A stretch of 64,000 bases of DNA from Fimenecus sp045543095 (GCA_045543095.1 JAZQMC010000017.1:31179-95178); one strand, 5' to 3'; counted from the first letter of the stretch, positions 9,894 through 17,355 are shown. Numbers and translations: made by a program. Notes: generated by a model not told the origin, from the sequence alone.

Positions 9894-10542
9894 ATGTCCA
9901 AAATGCAATGAAAAACTCTCACCTTTTTATATGAAACAGACCTGCCCTAAATGCGAAACCAATCTTGTTTATTATGACCTTGAAAACAGACTTCAAGCAG
10001 ACCACGAAAAAGCTATGAAAGAGCAAGAGGCAGTTGACAGAGTATTAAATAATATCAAAACTTCTGCTTTTGGCGGTAAAGAACAGATTTCCCGCTTTAT
10101 TTTCATGTTCTCGCCACTTCTCTGGATGTGCTTGCCTATATACTCATACTTAAACCGCGAAACTCTTGAAAGCACGAACATTTCATTGATTACACTTATA
10201 AAATCAATCATTGCAACAGTAACAAAAGCTGATAACAGTATGAATTTGGATATGTGGTTATCGGATAAAGCATACTTTTTTACATTGGTTGTAATTGCTT
10301 GCATTATCATTTTTTCTTTGGCAGAAATTATATCTTCTCTGTTTTCAATTGGCAAAAACGCATTAAAACGAAACAGAATATTTCATTATATAAATTTAAT
10401 TGTGTTCTTTATTTTAAGTTGTCTGCCCATAGCAAACGGGTTCAGCCATTCAATTGGTATAATTTTTATTTTTATAACATACATAAATGTTGGTGGCTTG
10501 CATAAATCCGTTGACAAGAAATTGAACACAAAAGAAGAATAA
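9886..10542 (+). CDS. Zinc-ribbon membrane protein, unknown function
   Basis: A 218-residue product starting at the ATG at 9886, which has GGGAGG 8 bases upstream and overlaps the symporter stop by 8 bases. The N-terminus is a small zinc ribbon with CPKC at residues 4-7 and CPKC at 20-23. The rest has about four hydrophobic segments (from FIFMFSPLLWMCLPIY onward) and ends in a charged, lysine-rich tail. I do not recognise a named family beyond zinc-ribbon membrane protein. Its tight coupling to the GH38-symporter pair suggests a role linked to that transport operon, but nothing in the sequence proves it. Confidence 0.75.
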   Translation: MNKCPKCNEKLSPFYMKQTCPKCETNLVYYDLENRLQADHEKAMKEQEAVDRVLNNIKTSAFGGKEQISRFIFMFSPLLWMCLPIYSYLNRETLESTNISLITLIKSIIATVTKADNSMNLDMWLSDKAYFFTLVVIACIIIFSLAEIISSLFSIGKNALKRNRIFHYINLIVFFILSCLPIANGFSHSIGIIFIFITYINVGGLHKSVDKKLNTKEE

Positions 10543-10544
10543 CA

Positions 10545-10586
10545 AAAAACGGAAATGTTTGAAAATCCCAAATGTTTCCGTTTTTC
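10545..10586 (+). terminator. Terminator of the GH38-symporter operon
   Basis: A long stem (about 10545-10560 with 10570-10585) is built on AAAACGGAAA/TTTCCGTTTT, extended by two wobble and three A-T pairs around a short loop, with a T-run in the 3' arm. A-runs on the left make it potentially bidirectional. Confidence 0.8.
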
Positions 10587-10588
10587 TA

Positions 10589-10616
10589 TTGCAATTTTTG
10601 AATATTATGGTAAAAT
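10589..10616 (+). promoter_or_regulatory. Promoter for nagB
   Basis: -35 TTGCAA (10589-10594), a 16-base spacer and -10 TAAAAT (10611-10616), about 40 bases before the nagB start. The hexamers are moderate matches to sigma-A consensus. Confidence 0.45.
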
Positions 10617-10656
10617 AAAATCTCAACAAGTTTTAAATATTCGTGAGGTGTAAAAA

Positions 10657-11376
10657 ATGATTCTTCATATTTTTGATAATGCAGAAGAAATCGGCAAGGC
10701 AGTTGCCAATATGATTGTTGAACAGGTCAATGAAAAAGCAGATTCAGTTCTCGGCTTTGCGACAGGTGCTTCGCCAATCCCTACATACAAAAATCTTATT
10801 AAGGCTTATAACAATGGTAAGGTAAGTTTTAAAGATATTACAACATTTAATCTTGACGAATACTGTGATTTGCCGCAGGCTGACAAAAACAGTTATTATA
10901 CATTTATGCACGAAAATCTTTTCAATCACATTGACGTTAAAGAAGAAAATGTTAATTTCTTAAACGGCAATGCAGAAGATGCAGAGGCAGAATGTGAGCG
11001 TTATGACGATTTGATTACCGAAAACAAAATTGATATTCAGCTTTTGGGCGTTGGCAGAAACGGTCACATCGGCTTTAACGAGCCCGCAAACAAATTCACA
11101 AAGGGTACATTTAAAGTAAGACTTACACAAAGCACAATCGACGCTAACTCTGTTTATTTTGACGAGGACACAATGCCACACTTTGCACTTACAATGGGCA
11201 CAGTTTCAATTATGAAGTCAAAGCAGATAATTATGATTGCAACAGGCAGAAGCAAGCAGGACGCAATTTACGGCATGGTAAACGGCGATATTACACCCTC
11301 TTGCCCCGCATCTGTTCTTCAGCTTCATCCAAATGTGCACGTATTCCTCGACAAAGCCGCCGCAGGAAGATTATAA
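10657..11376 (+). CDS. nagB: Glucosamine-6-phosphate deaminase
   Basis: Converts glucosamine-6-phosphate to fructose-6-phosphate and ammonia, the last step of amino-sugar breakdown. The 239-residue product matches the short Firmicute NagB (about 240) rather than the 266-residue enterobacterial allosteric form. Signature segments are GFATGASPIPTY, FNLDEYCDL with its conserved aspartate, and LGVGRNGHIGFNEPAN. The start follows a GTGAGGTG ribosome site. It has its own promoter and a strong terminator, so it is a single-gene unit. No nagA is adjacent. Its place beside the mannosidase operon fits use of host glycans or mucin. Confidence 0.95.
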   Translation: MILHIFDNAEEIGKAVANMIVEQVNEKADSVLGFATGASPIPTYKNLIKAYNNGKVSFKDITTFNLDEYCDLPQADKNSYYTFMHENLFNHIDVKEENVNFLNGNAEDAEAECERYDDLITENKIDIQLLGVGRNGHIGFNEPANKFTKGTFKVRLTQSTIDANSVYFDEDTMPHFALTMGTVSIMKSKQIIMIATGRSKQDAIYGMVNGDITPSCPASVLQLHPNVHVFLDKAAAGRL

Positions 11377-11390
11377 TTCATAAAAATTAT

Positions 11391-11421
11391 GACCGAACAG
11401 AAATTTCTGTTCGGTCTTTTT
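11391..11421 (+). terminator. Terminator of nagB
   Basis: Perfect 13-bp stem from GACCGAACAGAAA (11391-11403) to TTTCTGTTCGGTC (11404-11416) followed by TTTTT. The innermost pairs would open to form the loop. Confidence 0.88.
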
Positions 11422-11507
11422 GCAAATCAAAACATATTTTTGACATCATAGACTTGATTATGTGAACAATGCTCATTAGTCGCATATAATATCATTTTAT
11501 TTCTCCA

Positions 11508-12668
11508 TTATTGCACTTTATATTTAATTCTTGCACCGTATTTTGTTGAGGTCAACAGGCCTAATTCTTCAAATTTCAACACAAAAGAACGAATTGTAGC
11601 ATAAGCTGCATTGCCAAAGTCTTTTTCTAGTTGTTTTGTTGAGAACTCCCCTATTCCGTACGCAGACAAAACAAACTGCCAAAGTTCTGTTTCTTTTTTA
11701 GTAATTTTCCCCTCTTTAAGTGCTTCATTATATACTGCAAAGGTTGCTATGGAGTCACTTTTTGCAGGCAATTTATTATATACCTCATTTACAAAATAAA
11801 TAAGGAATGGCGTAATATCAATTTTACCGCTAATTTTTGCATTCTCTTCAATTTTAGTAAACGCATCATAATATGCTTTTTTGCTCTTGTTAATCTGCGA
11901 AGACAGCGTTACATACAATACTGACTGATAACCATTCTGAACTAAATACCACAAATGAACCAATCGTGCCATTCTTCCATTGCCGTCAAAATAGGGATGG
12001 AGATATGCAATATAAAAATGAATCATTGCCGATTTCAGCAGGTCATTTATGTTATCTTTGGCATTTATAAACTCAATAAGCAAGTTCATATAAGCAGGCA
12101 ATTTTCCAGGATTTACACCTGAATGCTCAACGCCATAATCACCCACAACATATACATTATCGTGACGATATTTATTACCGTCCAACAATTTGTATTCATT
12201 ATCAAGAAATTCGCCTACGGTCATCATATAAAGTTTGTAAAGGTTTTCTTCATTGATTTTATTGGTTGTGTCTGCAATGAATTCCAGGCCCTTTTTTTGA
12301 CCTAAAATACGATTTTCCTGTTCATCCTTCGGTGCAAAGCCTTTAAGAATGTTTCTTACACTATCTCTACTGAAATCAATGCTTTCAATTGCCGAAGATG
12401 ATATGATTTCGTCTTCTGCTGCTTTAATTCCATAATTTCCCTGTTGAGATTTCATGAGAAATTTGTCAATATTTTTTAAAACTGTAGGAACATTTTCCAA
12501 ATAAATAAGATTGTTACCGTTAAAATCAAGTAACGATAATGATTTCAAAAAAACTTCTTCAAGGTCTTTTAAAAACTCATCAAAATCTTTTCCATATTTA
12601 TATTTCATTTTTTTGTAATCTGTGAAATGCTTATCACCAAGCATTTGAGTGAAAAATTTTATATCCAT
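11508..12668 (-). CDS. Fic-family protein with C-terminal winged-helix region
   Basis: A 386-residue cytoplasmic protein with the Fic catalytic motif HPYFDGNGRMAR (residues 224-235), which fits HPFx[D/E]GNGRxxR of enzymes that transfer AMP or related groups from nucleotides to protein hydroxyls. An upstream segment SSAIES (91-96) resembles the class II autoinhibitory helix motif [S/T]xxxE[G/N], with Glu95 kept but serine in the last place. The last 80 or so residues look like a winged-helix domain (QFVLSAYGIGEFSTKQLEKDF). Such Fic-wHTH proteins are common in gut bacteria and may autoregulate. It stands alone with its own promoter; no antitoxin-like partner is next to it. The target is unknown. 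Confidence 0.88.
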   Translation of the reverse strand: MDIKFFTQMLGDKHFTDYKKMKYKYGKDFDEFLKDLEEVFLKSLSLLDFNGNNLIYLENVPTVLKNIDKFLMKSQQGNYGIKAAEDEIISSSAIESIDFSRDSVRNILKGFAPKDEQENRILGQKKGLEFIADTTNKINEENLYKLYMMTVGEFLDNEYKLLDGNKYRHDNVYVVGDYGVEHSGVNPGKLPAYMNLLIEFINAKDNINDLLKSAMIHFYIAYLHPYFDGNGRMARLVHLWYLVQNGYQSVLYVTLSSQINKSKKAYYDAFTKIEENAKISGKIDITPFLIYFVNEVYNKLPAKSDSIATFAVYNEALKEGKITKKETELWQFVLSAYGIGEFSTKQLEKDFGNAAYATIRSFVLKFEELGLLTSTKYGARIKYKVQ

Positions 12669-12711
12669 AAGCTCACCTTTTTGCTGATAGTAATTAGTAT
12701 CAATTTATATC

Positions 12712-12740
12712 AGTATATCATTTATAATAGTATTTGTCAA
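12712..12740 (-). promoter_or_regulatory. Sigma-A promoter for the Fic gene
   Basis: On the minus strand -35 TTGACA (12735-12740), 17 bases, -10 TATACT (12712-12717). TATCA on the plus strand (TGATA on minus) recurs at 12698, 12708 and 12716, over and downstream of the -10, and could serve as a binding site for the protein's own winged helix; that part is inference. Confidence 0.75.
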
Positions 12741-12756
12741 TATATTAAAATCATTC

Positions 12757-12788
12757 TAAAAAGGCTCAAAATCATACGATTTTGAGCC
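12757..12788 (-). terminator. Intrinsic terminator, minus strand
   Basis: GGCTCAAAATC (12763-12773) and GATTTTGAGCC (12778-12788) form a perfect 11-bp stem with a 4-nt loop; on the minus strand five T residues follow (12758-12762). It faces transcription arriving from the tRNA-Lys side and protects the Fic promoter. Confidence 0.75.
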
Positions 12789-12843
12789 GTAAACCACACG
12801 TAAACCACAAACAAGCCACAAGGGGCGTTTTGGGGCAAAAAGA

Positions 12844-12886
12844 AAAACCTCGCAGTCCCTTATTTTTCAAGGGTTTACGAGGTTTT
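12844..12886. terminator. Two-part hairpin, probable bidirectional terminator
   Basis: AAAAACCTCG (from 12844) pairs with CGAGGTTTTT (to about 12886), with an inner CCCTT/AAGGG stem, and A/T runs on both sides. It lies just beyond the partial tRNA-Lys copy, where a tRNA terminator would be expected, consistent with a former tRNA 3' flank. Confidence 0.6.
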
Positions 12887-12891
12887 TTAAG

Positions 12892-12915
12892 TGGTGATCC
12901 ACCGGAGATTCGAAC
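12892..12915 (-). pseudogene. Partial copy of the tRNA-Lys 3' end
   Basis: These 24 bases are identical to 13087-13110, the CCA end, discriminator, acceptor 3' strand and T-arm of the intact tRNA-Lys. Identity stops abruptly at both ends. It is a non-functional fragment. Direct repeats of a tRNA 3' end are the usual trace of site-specific integration, but only about 171 bases lie between the two copies and no integrase is present. Confidence 0.75.
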
Positions 12916-13033
12916 GTCTGCTTCGGCTTCTCCTCGCATACTATTGGCTCGGCTTACGCCTTCGCCGCTTTTTGCTAAAAATGATGCACTGCATCATTTT
13001 CTTAACGCAAAAACTCTCGCGAGTTCGAATCTC
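12905..13033. repeat. Nested inverted-repeat element beside tRNA-Lys
   Basis: The outer arms GAGATTCGAAC (12905-12915) and GTTCGAATCTC (13023-13033) are perfect inverted repeats of T-arm sequence. Inside lie TTTTTGC (12969-12975) facing GCAAAAA (13007-13013), and within that AAAATGATGCA (12978-12988) facing TGCATCATTTT (12990-13000). This gives a three-tier nested hairpin of about 129 bases with no reading frame of its own. This whole 12669-13086 interval is otherwise without a gene. Confidence 0.6.
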
Positions 13034-13050
13034 ATAAAAAATAATGCAAA

Positions 13051-13083
13051 TAAAAAAACAGGTCTTTTGACCTGTCTTTTTTT
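13051..13083 (-). terminator. Terminator of secG/tRNA-Lys
   Basis: ACAGGTC (13058-13064) and GACCTGT (13069-13075) make a 7-bp stem with a 4-nt loop, with seven A residues on the left (T-run on the minus strand) and a T-run on the right. It directly follows the tRNA-Lys CCA end. Confidence 0.8.
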
Positions 13084-13086
13084 ATT

Positions 13087-13162
13087 TGGTGATCCACCGG
13101 AGATTCGAACTCCGGACACCTTGATTAAAAGTCAAGTGCTCTGCCAACTGAGCTAGTGGATC
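13087..13162 (-). tRNA. tRNA-Lys (anticodon TTT)
   Basis: A full cloverleaf folds on the minus strand: acceptor GATCCAC/GTGGATC, D-arm GCTC/GAGC, anticodon arm CTTGA-CTTTTAA-TCAAG with anticodon TTT, T-arm CGGAG-TTCGAAT-CTCCG, discriminator A, and an encoded CCA at 13087-13089. It lies downstream of secG in the same direction, with only a small hairpin between, so the two may share a transcript. Confidence 0.96.
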
Positions 13163-13190
13163 ATATAATCCCGATTATATCGGGAATTTT

Positions 13191-13445
13191 TTATTTTACG
13201 AAAAGCATTACAAGTGCTGATGCAACAACGAGCACACAGAACACTGCTGTGAGAATCTTTGTCAAGAAAGCTTTTTTAGCTTCATCAGTTCTGCCCTTGT
13301 TTTTGCCGAAGAAAGACTCTGAAGAACCACCAGAAATAGCACCTGAAAGCCCCTGTTGATTGCTTTCTTGCAAAAGAACAAGCACAACAATAAGTATTGC
13401 CAAAACTATAAGTAAAACACCTAAAACAACCTGAAGTGCTGACAT
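13191..13445 (-). CDS. secG: Preprotein translocase subunit SecG
   Basis: Small membrane subunit of the SecYEG protein-export channel. The 84-residue product has two membrane segments (about 5-22 and 62-82) joined by the hallmark loop LLQESNQQGLSGAISGGSSESFFGK. I start it at the ATG at 13445, which has GGAGG 9 bases upstream; a longer in-frame extension to 13496 has no ribosome site. A candidate promoter with -35 TTGCTT (13510-13515) and -10 TAGAAT (13487-13492), 17 apart, lies upstream. tRNA-Lys follows it; rnr and smpB, frequent partners of secG elsewhere, are not next to it. Confidence 0.93.
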   Translation of the reverse strand: MSALQVVLGVLLIVLAILIVVLVLLQESNQQGLSGAISGGSSESFFGKNKGRTDEAKKAFLTKILTAVFCVLVVASALVMLFVK

Positions 13446-13574
13446 TTCTCGTAACCTCCAAACTCTATAGTTTTCATAGCCTTGATATTCTAACACACTG
13501 TTTCAAAAAAAGCAAGCCTTTTTACAAAAAAAGTGGGATTTTTTTCAATGAATTTTAAAAGTATTATTTCACAT

Positions 13575-13648
13575 AATAAAACTGCAGACGGCGAGTATTT
13601 AATTTGCGTTTGCTTTACCGTCTGCACCGACCGTTTTATGCGGTCGGT
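13575..13648 (-). terminator. Tandem hairpins after the MerR-type gene
   Basis: The first hairpin is ACCGACCG (13626-13633) with CGGTCGGT (13641-13648). The second is GCAGACGG (13584-13591) with CCGTCTGC (13618-13625), and on the minus strand AGTTTTATT follows it. The two abut exactly. The second looks like the true terminator; the first, on the plus strand, is itself followed by a short T-run. Confidence 0.6.
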
Positions 13649-13659
13649 TTTGGTTTATT

Positions 13660-14970
13660 CTAAAACTCTTCTGACAATTTTCGAGATTCACCACGACTAT
13701 TCTTGGCATCATTTTGCATTAACTCGTATTGTTTCATAGCCATTTCGGTAAATGCTGTTTCATCAAGTTCAAGCATTTCATTGAAATCTTTAAAAACAAT
13801 TGAAAAATATGACTTTTCATTAATGATTCTTATTTCATAGTAATTTTTGTGTTGATGAATTAGATATTCAATGTCACCGATGGCTTTTGTAACGCCTTCA
13901 GGATACACAATGGTTTCATTGTCAAAATATACCGGAACGCCTTTTTGCAAATCATATTGGTCAAGCAATGTTCTGTCAATAGTTTCAAAATATTCCACAT
14001 CATAAAGTGCATCGTCTTCATACCACGAAAAATTCTGAATATGAACATATACTGCCCGCGGAATTTCACATCTTGAATAAGAATAATTGAATTCAGCACC
14101 TACATATTCATAAAAATCATCATAATAAGGGAAGAATTGTTTATATTCAGGATTTATCTTGATTGCCTCTTCATCGTCAAGCATTATATCAGCATAATGC
14201 TCATCAAAAACGGCTGTTTCATACGACACAGGTATTGTTGTGCCTATTGCAACACCTGAAACAGCAATACCAACAACAAACAAAATCCAAAATCTTTTGC
14301 CGTTTGTTACATCTTTCTTTATAACAATAACAAGTGCAATTACAAAAATAACAGTTAAAACTGCACATACGGGGAACAATGCTTGAATTACAGGCAGATG
14401 ATGAAGTTCTGAAAAGCCAAGCATACTGCTGTCGTATTCCACTAACACCAAGCCATATCGAGAAAGACCGACAATAAGTGTAAAAATCAATAAAACAGCA
14501 CTTGTCAGACCAAGTGTAACTTTATATTTCATACTACTCTCCTTTTTCTCAAATCTATTGATATCTAAACCGGCAAAATTATAAAATTCTTCACCGGTAC
14601 TCTCAATTCTGTTGATTTCATTCCAATAATATTCTTCGTCAAGGCTTAAATTATCAATCCCCTGACTTTTAATTTCACGACAAAGTTTTGCCGAAACTGC
14701 AAGTTCTGTGAGTTCGCTGTTAATTGAAGTTATACTTTCATTTATGGCATCACTCAAAGTAAGCTTACCCTCAAAGATTTCTTTTATATCTTGAATGGAA
14801 ATGCCCAATTTTCTATAAATAATGATTTTCTTTAAAATTGCAAGTTCGCTTTCATCATATTCACGATAACCGTTTTCTTTTCTTTCGGGATTTAACAAAC
14901 CCTCTTTTTCATAAAAACGGATATTAGCTCTGCTTATATTAAGTATTTTTTCAAGTTCGTTTATTTTCAT
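13660..14970 (-). CDS. Membrane-anchored MerR-family regulator
   Basis: The 436-residue product joins an N-terminal MerR winged-helix domain (residues 1-70; MKINELEKILNISRANIRFYEKEGLL is typical) and a helical stretch to three membrane segments (about 151-170, 194-217, 227-248) and an acidic outer domain of about 185 residues. It therefore seems to read a signal at or outside the membrane and bind DNA directly. The start at 14970 has GGAGGG just upstream. Upstream is a promoter with the long 19-base spacer and dyad expected for MerR control, so it probably regulates itself. Inside the gene, AAGGAG lies just before an in-frame ATG at 14532 (Met147). The ligand is unknown. Confidence 0.82.
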   Translation of the reverse strand: MKINELEKILNISRANIRFYEKEGLLNPERKENGYREYDESELAILKKIIIYRKLGISIQDIKEIFEGKLTLSDAINESITSINSELTELAVSAKLCREIKSQGIDNLSLDEEYYWNEINRIESTGEEFYNFAGLDINRFEKKESSMKYKVTLGLTSAVLLIFTLIVGLSRYGLVLVEYDSSMLGFSELHHLPVIQALFPVCAVLTVIFVIALVIVIKKDVTNGKRFWILFVVGIAVSGVAIGTTIPVSYETAVFDEHYADIMLDDEEAIKINPEYKQFFPYYDDFYEYVGAEFNYSYSRCEIPRAVYVHIQNFSWYEDDALYDVEYFETIDRTLLDQYDLQKGVPVYFDNETIVYPEGVTKAIGDIEYLIHQHKNYYEIRIINEKSYFSIVFKDFNEMLELDETAFTEMAMKQYELMQNDAKNSRGESRKLSEEF

Positions 14971-14991
14971 TTTATCCCTCCTGCACACTTA

Positions 14992-15022
14992 AATATAAAC
15001 TATAAAGTCACTTCACAGTCAA
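14992..15022 (-). promoter_or_regulatory. MerR-type promoter and operator
   Basis: On the minus strand -35 TTGACT (15017-15022) and -10 TATATT (14992-14997) are 19 bases apart, the over-long spacing that MerR proteins correct by twisting DNA. A 21-bp imperfect dyad at 14999-15019 (8 of 10 base pairs symmetric, with the perfect core AAGT-G-ACTT on minus) fills the spacer. It drives the adjacent MerR-type gene, which supports autoregulation. Confidence 0.7.
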
Positions 15023-15070
15023 GAGTTTTTTAAAAAGTTTTTATCATAATATCACAAAATATGTAGTTTG

Positions 15071-15103
15071 CAAAAAAATACGGGACGATGTGGGCATCGT
15101 CCC
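15071..15103 (-). terminator. Terminator of the topoisomerase operon
   Basis: GGGACGATG (15082-15090) and CATCGTCCC (15095-15103) form a perfect 9-bp stem with a 4-nt loop. On the minus strand TATTTTTTT follows. Confidence 0.88.
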
Positions 15104-15114
15104 CTATTAATATA

Positions 15115-17355
15115 TTAAAATGTCAACTGTTCGCCTTGGTCTTCGGCACTTAAGATTGCACCGTTTGCGGGAAGGTTTTTTGTTCTGTATCGGCTCGGCT
15201 TTGCGAACTGACCCTCTTGCATTTCGCTGACAGATTCAACACGGTGACCTTTTTTAAGGCTCATTACTGCAACGCCCTGACTATCCTTTGTAGTCTTTGA
15301 AGAAATTGCACCTGAATTGAAGAGCAAATATCTGCCTGCGGTAGATTTCATTACAAGTTCTTTATCCTGCGGTACATAAACAGGTGCTACCAACGGGCTC
15401 TTATCAGAATATGCCTTAATAAGCTTTTTACGGTTGGTCTTGGTTTCATAAGCTGAAATATCGACCTTTGCAACCTTACCGTTCTGGAAGAAGAAGAGCA
15501 TATATCCCTTATATTCTTTAAGTGCTACCATTGAAATTGCGGTTTCGCCCTCTTCCATTGAAAGCTTTGATGCCACAAAATCGCCAAGTACACTTGCCTT
15601 TGTATCGTCAAATTCGCTTGCACGGGATTTATAAACCTGACATTTGTTGGTGAAGAAAAGAAGCTCAACGCTATTTGTAGTTTCAACACTCATTACGATT
15701 TCGTCATTCTCTTTGAGCTTATGTTCACCGCTCATACGGAGTGACAAAGGAGTAATTTTCTTGAAATAACCCTCTTTTGTAAAGAAAAGTGTTACAGGAT
15801 AATCGGGTACTTCTTCTATTTCAACCTTTTCTTCTTCCACCTCTTGTGCATAGATAATCTCGGAACGTCTGTCCTTGCCGTATTTATCGGCAATAGTTTT
15901 AAGCTCGTTTACGATAATCTTCTTAACTCTTGACTTATTGGCAAGAATATCTTCCATATCCTCAATCTGCTTTTTAAGGTCTTCAACATCGTTAAGGCGT
16001 TTAAGGATATATTCACGGTTTAAGTGACGGAGCTTGATTTCGGCAACATATTCAGCCTGAATTTTGTCGATGCCAAAGCCAATCATCAAGTTGGGAACAA
16101 CCTCTGCCTCTTCTTCGGTTTCGCGGACAATCTTAATCGCCTTGTCGATATCGAGAAGAATTTTTTGAAGTCCCAAAAGAAGATGCAATTTATCTTTCGC
16201 CTTTGTTAAATCAAAATAAACGCGACGGTTAACACATTCTGTACGAAAGGCAATCCACTCTGTAAGCATATCGGCAACGCCGAGCACCTGTGGAACACCT
16301 GCAATGAGTACATTGAAGTTACAAGAGAATGTATCTTCAAGAGGTGTCATTTTATAAAGCTTTTGCATCAATTTATCCGCATCTGTACCGCGTTTAAGGT
16401 CGATTGTGATTTTAAGACCTTTTTTATCGGTTTCGTCACGAATATCACTGATTTCGCGAATTGCGTTTGCCTTTACACGCTCTATAATCTTGTCAATGAT
16501 TGCTTCTGCCGTTGTTGTGGGCGGAATTTCAGTAATATCAATGCAGTTATTTGCTTTGTCATAAGTATATTTTGCTCTTACCTTAAAGCCACCACGACCT
16601 GTGCGATAAATTTCGCTCATCTGACGCTCGTCATAGATAATCTTACCACCGCCTATAAAATCGGGAGCTTTCAAGGTTTCCATAACGTCAAAATCGGGAT
16701 TTTTGATAAGTCCGATTGTGGTTTCGCAGATTTCACGAAGATTGAATGAGCAGATTGAAGATGCCATACCAACGGCAATACCTGTATTTGCATTTACAAG
16801 CACTGACGGAAATGAAACGGGCAAAAGAGTTGGTTCTTGCATTGTAGCGTCATAGTTGTCTACAAAATCAACTGTGTCTTTATCAATATCGCGAAAAAGC
16901 TCGGCAGCGATTGCCTCTAATTTTGCCTCAGTATAACGTGATGCGGCGAAAACCATATTTTTTGAATATGCCTTACCGAAGTTACCCTTTGAATCAACAT
17001 AAGGGTGCAACAAACTCTCATTACCGCGGGACAAACGCACCATTGTTTCATAGATTGCAGCATCACCGTGGGGGTTAAGTTGCATAGTTCTACCCACAAT
17101 ATTTGCAGATTTAACTCTATTACCGTTTAAAAGCCCCATTTTATACATTGTATAAAGCAATTTTCTGTGTGATGGCTTAAAGCCGTCAATTTCAGGGATT
17201 GCACGGGATACAATAACGCTCATAGCGTAAGGCATAAAGTTTGTTTCAAGAGTTTGTGTAATATTTTGAGTTACAACCTCACCTGCACCGAGAATGTGGG
17301 CATTGAGTTGCTCTTCGGTGATTTCGGTTTCGATTGGTTTCTTTTTTCGTGCCAT
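15115..17355 (-). CDS. Type II topoisomerase subunit A (GyrA/ParC-like)
   Basis: Breakage-reunion subunit of a type II topoisomerase. The 746-residue product has the 5Y-CAP core with MPYAMSVIVSRAIPEIDGFKPSHRK and the active-site Tyr131 in AASRYTEAKL, a coiled-coil region (about 440-480) and a C-terminal beta-pinwheel made of short repeats. At the position matching Ser83 of E. coli GyrA there is Ala99, and at Asp87 Glu103 (HGDAAIYE). It is shorter than gyrase A (about 820-880), and clostridia often carry this pair besides gyrAB, so topoisomerase IV-like is the better guess. It follows its B subunit by 14 bases. Confidence 0.9.
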   Translation of the reverse strand: MARKKKPIETEITEEQLNAHILGAGEVVTQNITQTLETNFMPYAMSVIVSRAIPEIDGFKPSHRKLLYTMYKMGLLNGNRVKSANIVGRTMQLNPHGDAAIYETMVRLSRGNESLLHPYVDSKGNFGKAYSKNMVFAASRYTEAKLEAIAAELFRDIDKDTVDFVDNYDATMQEPTLLPVSFPSVLVNANTGIAVGMASSICSFNLREICETTIGLIKNPDFDVMETLKAPDFIGGGKIIYDERQMSEIYRTGRGGFKVRAKYTYDKANNCIDITEIPPTTTAEAIIDKIIERVKANAIREISDIRDETDKKGLKITIDLKRGTDADKLMQKLYKMTPLEDTFSCNFNVLIAGVPQVLGVADMLTEWIAFRTECVNRRVYFDLTKAKDKLHLLLGLQKILLDIDKAIKIVRETEEEAEVVPNLMIGFGIDKIQAEYVAEIKLRHLNREYILKRLNDVEDLKKQIEDMEDILANKSRVKKIIVNELKTIADKYGKDRRSEIIYAQEVEEEKVEIEEVPDYPVTLFFTKEGYFKKITPLSLRMSGEHKLKENDEIVMSVETTNSVELLFFTNKCQVYKSRASEFDDTKASVLGDFVASKLSMEEGETAISMVALKEYKGYMLFFFQNGKVAKVDISAYETKTNRKKLIKAYSDKSPLVAPVYVPQDKELVMKSTAGRYLLFNSGAISSKTTKDSQGVAVMSLKKGHRVESVSEMQEGQFAKPSRYRTKNLPANGAILSAEDQGEQLTF

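Noticed and set aside
11508..12668. Fic/antitoxin two-gene toxin module
   Set aside because: No small antitoxin-like gene lies beside the Fic gene; the inhibitory-type motif is within the same protein.
12892..13110. Intact prophage or genomic island at tRNA-Lys
   Set aside because: Only 171 bases lie between the 24-bp repeats and no integrase or phage gene is present.
12782..13156. Open frame of 124 codons across the tRNA-Lys region (GDPPEIRTPDTL-type protein)
   Set aside because: It is a translation of tRNA-Lys, its partial copy and repeats; such frames recur as false genes and have no ribosome site.
13533..13739. Small plus-strand frame after secG
   Set aside because: Covers the tandem hairpins and the 3' end of the MerR-type gene; no ribosome site or recognisable protein pattern.
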